Shown here in pieces: positions 32,998 through 39,228 of a stretch of 39,228 nt of DNA (position 1 is its first letter; the number at the start of each line of letters is the position of its first letter). The notes under the pieces were generated by a model. It saw only the letters and a program-made list of their open reading frames with translations. It was not told the DNA's origin and did no database searches. The translations under genes were made by a program, and so were the position numbers. Location of the stretch: NCBI GenBank assembly GCA_023228195.1, contig JALOBR010000003.1, forward strand, positions 1-39,228. The letters run 5' to 3'. The stretch comes from Candidatus Omnitrophota bacterium. Its GTDB lineage: Bacteria; Omnitrophota; Gorgyraeia; Duberdicusellales; 4484-171.

Positions 32998-34623
32998 ATG
33001 GAAGAATTAGCAGCTTTTAAAAAACTTGGATTATCAGAAAATTGTCTCCAGGCTCTAGTAAAAAAGGGTTTTGAAGAGCCTACTTTGATTCAGGATAAAA
33101 TCATCCCTCTTTTTCTTGGAAAAGACATTGATATTATCGGCCAGGCGCAGACCGGCACCGGAAAAACAGCAGCATTCGGCTTGCCGCTGATTGAAAAACT
33201 AAAAGTAGGCTCGCGCTATCCGCAAGCGCTTATCCTGGCTCCGACAAGAGAGTTAGCTTTGCAGGTGGCCCAAGAGATAAATTCACTTAAAGGCAATAAA
33301 AATTTACAAATTGCAGCTGTATACGGCGGTCAATCTATAGAAGAACAGTTAAGAAGGTTACATAAAGGGGTGGATATAGTTGTGGGAACCCCCGGAAGAA
33401 TACTTGATCATCTTCGGCGCAAAAGCCTAAACCTTGCAACAATAGATTATCTTATTCTTGATGAGGCGGATGAAATGCTGAACATGGGTTTTATCGAAGA
33501 CGTGGAAGAAATTTTAAAACACACAAATAAAAATAAAAGAATCTTACTGTTTTCCGCAACAATGCCCGAGAGGATAGTGAGCCTTGCAAAAAGATATATG
33601 AAGGAATATGAAATAATAAGGATTAAAGCAGAGCAGCCTACCGTTGCGCTTACCGACCAGATATATTTCGAAGTTCAATATGCAGATAAGCTTGAAGCAT
33701 TGTGCCGCATAGTAGATGTGGAGCATGAATTTTACGGGTTGGTTTTCTGCAGGACTAAGATAGACGTGGATGAGCTTGCGAGAAAACTGATAGACAGAGG
33801 CTATGATGCGGAAGCTTTACATGGCGATATATCGCAATTTCAGAGAGAACGCATTCTTGATAAGTTTAAGAAAAAACGAATCAATATTTTAGTTGCTACA
33901 GATGTTGCCGCGCGCGGTATAGATATAATGAATCTGACCCATGTTATTAATTATTCTCTTCCACAGGACCCTGAATCTTACGTACATAGGATAGGCCGCA
34001 CCGGACGTGCCGGCAAAGAGGGCACTGCTATAACGTTTGTTACGCCTGACGAAACCAGAAAACTGATTTTTATAAAGCGTATTGCAAAAACAAACATAAG
34101 AAAAGAGCGTCTGCCGCAAATTTCCGAAATTATCCGGACAAAAAAAGAAAAAATAAAAGAAAGGCTCGAAGCTATTCTTGGATCCGAGTCCTACATGGAT
34201 TATCTAAGCCTTGCGGAGGATATGTTAAAAGAGCAGGATGCAAAGAATGTGCTCGCATCTTTGCTTAAGCACACTTTTGGTGATAAGCTTGATGAAAAAA
34301 GCTATAACGAAATAAGGGATGTTTCAATCGACACAAAAGGAAAAGCCCGCCTTTTCGTTGCCTTAGGCAGCATCGACCGTATAAATGCGCAAAAACTGGT
34401 TGATTTTATAAGAGAGAAAACACGCGTAGATAGCCGTAAAATCCAGGACGTAAGAATATTTGAAAAATTTTCTTTTGTGACCGTTCCTTTTGAAGATGCG
34501 GAAATAATAGTCCAGACCTTTAAGAAATTAGGAACAGGCAAAAGGCCGATAATTGAGATAGCAAAGGAAAGGAAAGGCCCGAGGGAAGGTCATAGGGGAA
34601 GCCATAGGAATTTCAGGCGCTAA
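32998..34623 (+). CDS. deaD: DEAD-box RNA helicase, DeaD/CsdA type
   Basis: ATP-dependent RNA helicase acting in ribosome assembly and cold adaptation. The 541 residues carry the Q motif (F7 to Q32), AQTGTGKT (50-57), PTRELA, DEAD (155-158), SAT, ARGIDI and HRIGRTGRAG. From about residue 440 there is a DbpA-type RNA-binding domain (ARLFVALGSIDRIN, then RIFEKFSFVTVP), and the tail is basic (RGSHRNFRR). A GAGGT lies before ATG 32998. It is flanked by repeat-filled spacers and a downstream hairpin, so it is probably its own transcription unit. Confidence 0.96.
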   Translation: MEELAAFKKLGLSENCLQALVKKGFEEPTLIQDKIIPLFLGKDIDIIGQAQTGTGKTAAFGLPLIEKLKVGSRYPQALILAPTRELALQVAQEINSLKGNKNLQIAAVYGGQSIEEQLRRLHKGVDIVVGTPGRILDHLRRKSLNLATIDYLILDEADEMLNMGFIEDVEEILKHTNKNKRILLFSATMPERIVSLAKRYMKEYEIIRIKAEQPTVALTDQIYFEVQYADKLEALCRIVDVEHEFYGLVFCRTKIDVDELARKLIDRGYDAEALHGDISQFQRERILDKFKKKRINILVATDVAARGIDIMNLTHVINYSLPQDPESYVHRIGRTGRAGKEGTAITFVTPDETRKLIFIKRIAKTNIRKERLPQISEIIRTKKEKIKERLEAILGSESYMDYLSLAEDMLKEQDAKNVLASLLKHTFGDKLDEKSYNEIRDVSIDTKGKARLFVALGSIDRINAQKLVDFIREKTRVDSRKIQDVRIFEKFSFVTVPFEDAEIIVQTFKKLGTGKRPIIEIAKERKGPREGHRGSHRNFRR

Positions 34624-34643
34624 ACAGCAGTTAGCCGGGAAAA

Positions 34644-34672
34644 TTTACAGTTTTTTTTAAGCAAACTGTAAA
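34644..34672 (+). terminator. Hairpin after deaD, possible terminator
   Basis: TTTACAGTTT (34644-34653) and AAACTGTAAA (34663-34672) form a perfect 10-bp stem with a 9-nt, T-rich loop. The T-run is in the loop and not after the stem, so intrinsic termination in the + direction is uncertain. Confidence 0.4.
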
Positions 34673-34704
34673 GGGCCATAAAAACAGAAAGATTTTTTTA
34701 GCCA

Positions 34705-35496
34705 ATGAACACGATAGCATTACTTACTGATTTTGGCTCTCGTGATAATTTCGTAGGTACTGTAAAGGGCGTAATTTTAAACAATAACCCCCGGGCGATC
34801 TTAATTGATATTTCCCACAATATTTTTTCTTATGATATAAAAGGGGCAGCATTTATTTTGTTGTCGTGTTTTTCTTATTTTCCGAAGAGAACCGTATTTT
34901 TGGCGGCAGTTGACCCGGGCGTTGGCTCGAAACAAAAGGCGATAGCAATAAAAACAAGAAATTACTATTTTGTCGGCCCGGATAACGGCATCTTAAGTTT
35001 AGCCGCCGGGCGTGATGGGGTAGAAAAAATAGTTAACCTGAAGAACAAAAAATATTTCTTAAAAGAAGTTTCTTCAACTTTCCGCGCACGCGATATTTTT
35101 GCGCCTTGCGCAGCTTATTTATCTATGGGGTTGAGTATAGATAAACTCGGGGGCAACTTAACGAAAATAGAGAAAACAGATTTTGGATTTTCGAAAATAA
35201 CTAAAAATGAAATACAGGCAGAAATAATATATGCCGATAAATTTGGCAATTTATTTACCAATATAACTTGCAGGCAGTTTGCCTCTTTTTATAAACAAAA
35301 TAAAAACTTTTCTGCCGTGCTAAATAAAAAAATCATAGATAAAATATATTCTTTCTATAATGAAGCAAAGAGTAATGAGCCTTTTTTTATTGAAGGAAGT
35401 TCTCAATTCCTGGAAATAGCTTTGAAAAACAAAAGCGCTAAGGATTTCTTCTCTGTTAAGAAAATGAATCAGAAGCTTGTAATTAAAAACAAATGA
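34705..35496 (+). CDS. SAM hydroxide adenosyltransferase-family protein, altered triad
   Basis: Member of the DUF62 family, whose characterised enzymes split S-adenosylmethionine with water to adenosine and methionine; fluorinase and chlorinase are relatives. The 263 residues include LLTDFGSRDNFVG at the N-terminus, VDPGVGS, FVGPDNGILS and RDIFAP. The conserved catalytic Asp-Arg-His triad (D68, R75, H127 in the Pyrococcus protein) aligns here to D70, Q77 and R127. The usual TFHGRD reads TFRARD. Only the Asp is kept, so activity may differ or be lost. The stop overlaps the next gene by ATGA. Confidence 0.87.
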   Translation: MNTIALLTDFGSRDNFVGTVKGVILNNNPRAILIDISHNIFSYDIKGAAFILLSCFSYFPKRTVFLAAVDPGVGSKQKAIAIKTRNYYFVGPDNGILSLAAGRDGVEKIVNLKNKKYFLKEVSSTFRARDIFAPCAAYLSMGLSIDKLGGNLTKIEKTDFGFSKITKNEIQAEIIYADKFGNLFTNITCRQFASFYKQNKNFSAVLNKKIIDKIYSFYNEAKSNEPFFIEGSSQFLEIALKNKSAKDFFSVKKMNQKLVIKNK

Positions 35497-36218
35497 ATAC
35501 TTTAACCGAAAGAGTGGAATTAATCGGCATAACAAGATACGTATATAAGACAATGGGCAGAGCCATTTCTGATTATGGCATGCTTAAGGATGGTGACCGT
35601 GTTCTTATCGCAGTTTCCGGAGGCTTGGATAGCCTTTCGCTTCTTAAACTTTTTATAATGCGTAAGGCTCGCGTCCCGATAGATTTTGAAATAGTTGTTT
35701 GTTTTGTTGATACGAATTTTATAAAAGTAGATAAAGATATGCTGATAAGCTATTTTAATTCAAGTGGAATAAAATATGTGGTCAAAGAATTAACGCTTGA
35801 TAAAGAGTCCATAAACTGTTTCTGGTGTTCCTGGAACAGGAGAAAGATTCTTTTTGAAACTGCCCGAGAACATAAATGTAATAAGCTTGCTTTGGGCCAC
35901 AATCTTGATGACATAAATGAAACAACTTTGATGAACATGTTTTTTAACGGAGAAATAACTACAATGCCGCCGAAGGTAGAATTATTTGACGGGGCATTAA
36001 CTGTAATCAGGCCCTTATGTTATATAGAAAAAGAAAAAATAGAGAAGTTTTCCATGCAATTTGATTTTCCGGATACACAGTATCAATGCCCTCACGGACA
36101 GGATTCCCAGAGGCAGGCAGTTAAGGAAATTATCGAAAAGTTGCACGAAAAACATCCTTTCGTGAAAAAGAATATTTTTTGTTCGTTAAAGAGGGTAAGG
36201 AAAGACTACCTGGTTTAA
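35493..36218 (+). CDS. TtcA-like PP-loop tRNA thiolation protein
   Basis: A 241-residue N-type ATP pyrophosphatase of the TtcA family, which makes 2-thiocytidine or related thiolated bases in tRNA. The PP-loop is SGGLDS (42-47). C109 and C112 (CFWC) plus C199 (CPHG) match the three cysteines that hold the [4Fe-4S] cluster in TtcA. GHNLDDINETTLMN is the second family motif. Related TilS and MesJ proteins lack the CxxC, so TtcA/TtuA-like is the better call; the exact tRNA position is not known. Coupled by ATGA to the preceding SAM-family gene. Confidence 0.87.
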   Translation: MNTLTERVELIGITRYVYKTMGRAISDYGMLKDGDRVLIAVSGGLDSLSLLKLFIMRKARVPIDFEIVVCFVDTNFIKVDKDMLISYFNSSGIKYVVKELTLDKESINCFWCSWNRRKILFETAREHKCNKLALGHNLDDINETTLMNMFFNGEITTMPPKVELFDGALTVIRPLCYIEKEKIEKFSMQFDFPDTQYQCPHGQDSQRQAVKEIIEKLHEKHPFVKKNIFCSLKRVRKDYLV

Positions 36219-36219
36219 A

Positions 36220-36449
36220 ACACAGACGATTAAAGATTTGAAAACGGATGAGTGCAGATAATTATGAAATTACAAGTTCCAAATACCAAATTCCAAATAA
36301 ATTCCAATTTTCCAAATTCCGATATTTCAAATTCATTTTGTTTAGAATTTTGTTCATTGGGTATTGGAATTTGTTTGATGCTTAAAATTTGTGATTTGGG
36401 ATTTCTTATTTACGATCATCTTTGATTTGCCATCTGCGCTAATCTGTGT
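36220..36449. repeat. Composite repeat: ATCTGTG arms around a CCAAAT fold-back
   Basis: This 240-bp spacer has no gene. At its left end ACACAGACG words, and at its right end CATCTGCGCTAATCTGTGT (through 36449), form loose inverted arms. Between them (about 36272-36408) is a long imperfect fold-back. CCAAAT and AATTCC words repeat on the left, and ATTTGG and GGAATTT words on the right. The right arm (36414-36449) closely resembles 16906-16939 before hisH. The coaB ATG follows 9 nt later with no Shine-Dalgarno. Confidence 0.7.
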
Positions 36450-36458
36450 AATAAAAAT

Positions 36459-37100
36459 ATGTCAAAAAAAATACTAATAACGGCAGGGCCAACATGGGCC
36501 AGGGTTGATGATCTGCGCGTAATTACTACAATATTTAGCGGTAATACCGGTATCTTCCTTGCAGGGAGTTTTAGGAAACGGGGCTATCTGGTAACGCTTA
36601 TTATAAATTCCCCGCATCTGGATAAAGCAGAATTAAACGGTGTAAAGGTAATTCCCTTTAAGTATCTCGAAGATTTTAAGGAAAAGATTACTGAGGAGCT
36701 AAAAACCGGTTGTTATGATACAATAATACATAGCGCTGCTGTAAGCGACTATAAATTGGCTAAGACATTCAAGGGAAAAATTGTTTCCGGTAAAAAATCG
36801 TTAGTGCTTAAATTAGCCCCGGCAGAAAAAATAATAAAAACGATAAGAAGATTGCAAAAAAACGCAACCTTAATTCAGTTCAAGCTGGAAATAAAAAGGA
36901 AAGGCCTGGTTAAGAAAGCTTTTAAGAGCTTACAGGAAAATAAAAGCGACTTTGTTGTGGCTAATGCTTTTGAAGATTTAAAACGCGTATACAAATCGTT
37001 TGTAATAGATAAAAATAACAATATGATTGTGATTAATTCCAAAAATGCTCTTTTCGAAAAAATTGAAAATATTGTTGAGTGCGGAGGCAAAGTAAAATGA
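36459..37100 (+). CDS. coaB: Phosphopantothenate-cysteine ligase (stand-alone CoaB)
   Basis: Joins cysteine to 4'-phosphopantothenate using a nucleotide triphosphate, in coenzyme A synthesis. The 213 residues match the C-terminal half of the usual CoaBC fusion: ITAGPTWARVDDLRVIT (normally ITAGGTxExIDPVR), HSAAVSDYKL, KLAPAEKIIKTI and DFVVANAF. The glycine-rich start reads GPT and the expected SSGKMG is FSGNTG, so it is divergent. It is a separate gene and stands before coaC, the reverse of the fused domain order. It overlaps coaC by ATGA. Confidence 0.9.
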   Translation: MSKKILITAGPTWARVDDLRVITTIFSGNTGIFLAGSFRKRGYLVTLIINSPHLDKAELNGVKVIPFKYLEDFKEKITEELKTGCYDTIIHSAAVSDYKLAKTFKGKIVSGKKSLVLKLAPAEKIIKTIRRLQKNATLIQFKLEIKRKGLVKKAFKSLQENKSDFVVANAFEDLKRVYKSFVIDKNNNMIVINSKNALFEKIENIVECGGKVK

Positions 37101-37642
37101 AAAAAAATATTTTAATCGGAGTATGCGCGGGAATTTCTTCTTATAAAACATGCGAGCTTATTCGTCTTCTTGTTAAGGATGGTTTTTCCGTAAAAGTCAT
37201 AATGACGGAATCCGCAACAGAGTTTGTAACGCCTCTGGTATTTCAGACGCTTTCAGTCAATATGGTTTATCTTGATATGTTTGTTCCGGCAAAAGAGGAA
37301 GGGATTAAACACATAGAGCTGACAGAATGGACAGATATTTGTGTAGTTGCGCCTTTGACTGCAAATACGCTTTCAAAAATAGCAAACGGCATATGTGACA
37401 ATCTTCTTACGACTGTAATTTGCGCTTTGCCGGAAGCTAAAAAGATAATTTTTGCACCGGCTATGAATACAAATATGTGGAAAAATCCAATAATTCAGGA
37501 GAATGTTGATAAGCTTCAGGGTTTAAAAAGATACATTTTTTTAAATCCCGGGCGAGGTTTTCTTGCTTGCGGAGATTACGGAGAAGGAAGAATGCCTGAA
37601 CCGGAAGAAATTTATAGCAAAATAAAGGCGAGTTTAAAATAA
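37097..37642 (+). CDS. coaC: Phosphopantothenoylcysteine decarboxylase (stand-alone CoaC)
   Basis: FMN enzyme that decarboxylates phosphopantothenoylcysteine to phosphopantetheine. With ATG 37097 (overlapping the coaB stop, GCGGAGG upstream) it has 181 residues. A start at 37079 would lie inside coaB and add six residues. The catalytic His is H72 (KHIELTEW), the PAMN motif is 121-124 (N124), and the substrate clamp with its Cys is ACGDYGEGRM (C158). All three key residues of E. coli Dfp (H75, N125, C158) therefore have counterparts. Confidence 0.94.
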   Translation: MKKNILIGVCAGISSYKTCELIRLLVKDGFSVKVIMTESATEFVTPLVFQTLSVNMVYLDMFVPAKEEGIKHIELTEWTDICVVAPLTANTLSKIANGICDNLLTTVICALPEAKKIIFAPAMNTNMWKNPIIQENVDKLQGLKRYIFLNPGRGFLACGDYGEGRMPEPEEIYSKIKASLK

Positions 37643-37650
37643 TTCTATAA

Positions 37651-38583
37651 ATGAATATATATATTCTTCTTAGCGTAATCATTGTTTTGCTTATTGTAAT
37701 TTTTATCATTCTTTTGAAGAAGAATTCCGGCACGCAGGATGATTTGCTCCATCAAAAGATAGATTATATTAAAGATGAATTTACAAAAAATATACTTCAG
37801 TCTCAGTCCAATTCCTTGGAGGTTTCTAAGAACCTGTTAGGGGAGCTGTCTAAGCTGTATGAAAAAATAGGCAGTTTAGACCGGGATAGTTCCCAGATAC
37901 TAAGCCTTACCAAGTCTTTCCACGATATATTAAAACCCACTAAGGCAAGAGGGGTGGTTGGTGAAATTATACTAGAAGCTCTCATCAAAGATGTTCTGCC
38001 CGCCGATGTTATACTTACGCAGTATACTTTTAGAAACGGCAAAAAAGTGGATTTTGCAATTAAACTTCCCCAGGGGCTTGTTCCTATAGATGCTAAGTTT
38101 TCTCTGGATACATTTAAAAGCTATATCGAATCCGAGGAGGCAGACAGGGAAAAACTTAAAAAGGCATTTTTAGACGGCGTAAAGAAAAGAATAGACGAAA
38201 CTTCAACTTATATTTTTACCGATGAAGGAACAACTGATTTTTGTCTTATGTATGTGCCATCTGAGGCCGTATATTATTCGATAGTTACCGAAACAAACAT
38301 GCTCAATTACGCGCACGCAAAGCGGGTGTTTGTTGTCGGACCAAGCACGCTGTACGCTTATTTAAAAACCATATTTATAGGGCTAAATGCTTTGAAGATA
38401 GAAAAGAAAGCCAAGGAAATTTATGATATTTTAAGGCGTCTTGATGAGGATATAAAAACCGTATTGCAGGAACACGCGGTATTAGGCACTCATTTAAGAA
38501 ACGCTTCCTTGAAGTATGATGATGTAAAAAAGAAAATAGAAAGCGTGTCCTTAAGGATAGATTCGATGGGTAAAAGCGAATGA
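37651..38583 (+). CDS. rmuC: RmuC-family DNA recombination protein
   Basis: RmuC proteins limit recombination at inverted repeats; the core resembles a PD-(D/E)XK nuclease. Here 310 residues: one N-terminal membrane helix (about 4-22), a heptad-rich helical linker to about residue 90, then the RmuC domain with ARGVVGEIILEALIKDVLP, KKVDFAIKLPQGLVPIDAKF and VFVVGPSTLYAYLKTI. DFAI followed by DAKF would be the nuclease-like acidic/Lys pair. It follows coaC by 8 nt and overlaps the next gene by ATGA. It is shorter than the E. coli protein (about 475) because the coiled coil is short. Confidence 0.93.
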   Translation: MNIYILLSVIIVLLIVIFIILLKKNSGTQDDLLHQKIDYIKDEFTKNILQSQSNSLEVSKNLLGELSKLYEKIGSLDRDSSQILSLTKSFHDILKPTKARGVVGEIILEALIKDVLPADVILTQYTFRNGKKVDFAIKLPQGLVPIDAKFSLDTFKSYIESEEADREKLKKAFLDGVKKRIDETSTYIFTDEGTTDFCLMYVPSEAVYYSIVTETNMLNYAHAKRVFVVGPSTLYAYLKTIFIGLNALKIEKKAKEIYDILRRLDEDIKTVLQEHAVLGTHLRNASLKYDDVKKKIESVSLRIDSMGKSE

Positions 38584-38801
38584 CAATAAAAGTTAAAGTT
38601 ATTCCCCGGGCAAAAAAAGAAAAGATAGAAGCTCAGGGTGGCATTTTAAAGGTATACATTAAAGTCCCGGCGATAGAGGGAAGAGCGAATAAAAGGTTGA
38701 TAGAGCTTATTGCCGAGCATTTCAAGGTAAAAAAATACAACATAAGTATTTTAAAAGGCGAAATCAGCCGCGAAAAAGTTTTGGAAATCAGCACGCCCTG
38801 A
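38580..38801 (+). CDS. DUF167 (YggU-family) protein
   Basis: A 73-residue small alpha/beta protein of the DUF167/YggU family, of unknown function. The typical order is present: a basic first strand IKVKVIPRAKKEKIEA, then KVYIKVPAIEGRANKRLIELIAEHF, then ISILKGEISREKVLEI. The GRANK segment is the family signature. The start overlaps rmuC by 4 bp. The next gene is a YfiH/PgeF protein, and DUF167, YggS/YggT and YfiH genes often lie near each other in bacteria. Confidence 0.9.
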   Translation: MTIKVKVIPRAKKEKIEAQGGILKVYIKVPAIEGRANKRLIELIAEHFKVKKYNISILKGEISREKVLEISTP

Positions 38802-38824
38802 ATTGTAGAATTGGACAAAAACAA

Positions 38825-39228
38825 GTGAAGCTGATAGAAAAAGAAAATTGTTTTTTAATAGAAAATTTTTTTGAAAGTAATATAATCGCAGGTTTTACCA
38901 AGCCGATTCTCCCCGGAAACGTCTTGCAAGATATTCCCCAGGTATTTGAACCTTCTCCTAAAAAACTTAAAATAGCTTTTCTTAAGCAAATCCATTCCCC
39001 AAAGATTCATTCGATTGAAAAAGAAGGCTGCTTCGAAGGTGATGGGCTTATTACAAAAGAAATTAATCTTATCTGCGTGGTAAGGACGGCTGACTGCATG
39101 CCTGTCTTTTTAAGCAGTAAAAAACTCGGCGTAATCGGTGTAGTTCATATGGGTTGGCGCGGAGCGAAGAAAGGGATACTTGATAATATGAAATATGATT
39201 TAAAATCATTTAAAGCAATTGCCGGGCT
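38825..39228 (+). CDS. YfiH/PgeF laccase-domain protein, 5' part
   Basis: The first 134 codons of a gene cut by the right window edge. From GTG 38825 the frame reads KLIEKENCFLIENFF and then the family blocks KQIHSPK, GDGLIT, RTADCMPVFL and GVVHMGWRGAKKGIL. The putative zinc site H57, C91 and H108 is complete. Family members are reported as purine nucleoside phosphorylase/adenosine deaminase (FAMIN/YlmD type) or as a peptidoglycan-editing factor (E. coli PgeF). The start is weak: GTG without a Shine-Dalgarno, 24 nt after the DUF167 stop, but no better one is seen. Confidence 0.88.
   Translation, partial: MKLIEKENCFLIENFFESNIIAGFTKPILPGNVLQDIPQVFEPSPKKLKIAFLKQIHSPKIHSIEKEGCFEGDGLITKEINLICVVRTADCMPVFLSSKKLGVIGVVHMGWRGAKKGILDNMKYDLKSFKAIAG

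Noticed and set aside
36220..36458. CRISPR-like array because of recurring CCAAAT units
   Set aside because: The units are short, irregularly spaced and inverted on the right side; there are no constant-length spacers and no cas genes.

Overview
The window is a dense, AT-rich bacterial chromosome segment. All 40 protein-coding genes I can support lie on the + strand, many joined by 4-bp ATGA overlaps. I see no tRNA, rRNA, CRISPR array, transposase or phage gene. The content is core metabolism and information processing from a free-standing bacterial genome. Gene order and the abundance of short fold-back intergenic repeats remind me of uncultured PVC-related bacteria, with Candidatus Omnitrophota as my best guess. 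That placement is inference, because no marker here fixes the phylum.

Layout. Positions 1-5989 hold an aromatic amino acid block (pheA 3' end, hisC-type aminotransferase, aroF, tyrA), then cmk and lepA. Positions 6036-8634 hold two tandem signal peptidases I, pgsA and plsY. Positions 8708-11617 hold recA, an HtrA/DegQ protease and recX. Positions 11795-18330 hold alaS and a histidine block (hisD, a small membrane protein, a divergent hisB, hisH, hisA). Positions 18430-19261 hold rplM and rpsI behind a good promoter. Positions 19538-24398 hold riboflavin genes (ribBA, ribH, ribD) mixed with nusB, a PHP phosphoesterase and a nitroreductase-family protein. Positions 24592-32783 hold mazG, a PilZ protein, a DUF362/ferredoxin protein and an AddA/AddB-type helicase-nuclease pair. 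Positions 32998-39228 hold a DEAD-box RNA helicase, a divergent SAM hydroxide adenosyltransferase homologue, a TtcA-like tRNA thiolase, separate coaB and coaC genes in reversed order, rmuC, a DUF167 gene and the 5' part of a YfiH/PgeF gene.

How the genes work together. The first block converts chorismate and prephenate to Phe and Tyr, and a HisC-type enzyme probably supplies the transamination. The his block covers several, but not all, steps of histidine synthesis (hisG, hisI, hisE and hisF are elsewhere). The rib block covers GTP and ribulose-5-phosphate to lumazine, but riboflavin synthase (ribE) is not seen. CoaB and CoaC make 4'-phosphopantetheine from phosphopantothenate. RecA, RecX, AddAB and RmuC are recombination and repair functions.

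No gene cluster looks like a wholly new system. The least explained material is between genes. There are several families of short palindromic repeats, some nested inside each other and ending a few bases before start codons (hisH, mazG, coaB). There is a related pair of about 80-nt two-hairpin elements (before plsY and mazG), a GC-rich structured block before alaS, and structured leaders before ribBA and ribH that do not match the FMN riboswitch. Among proteins, the odd cases are a SAM hydroxide adenosyltransferase homologue whose Asp-Arg-His triad reads Asp-Gln-Arg, a HisB with a shortened metal-binding loop and a missing His, and a hisH carrying a 7-bp tandem repeat.
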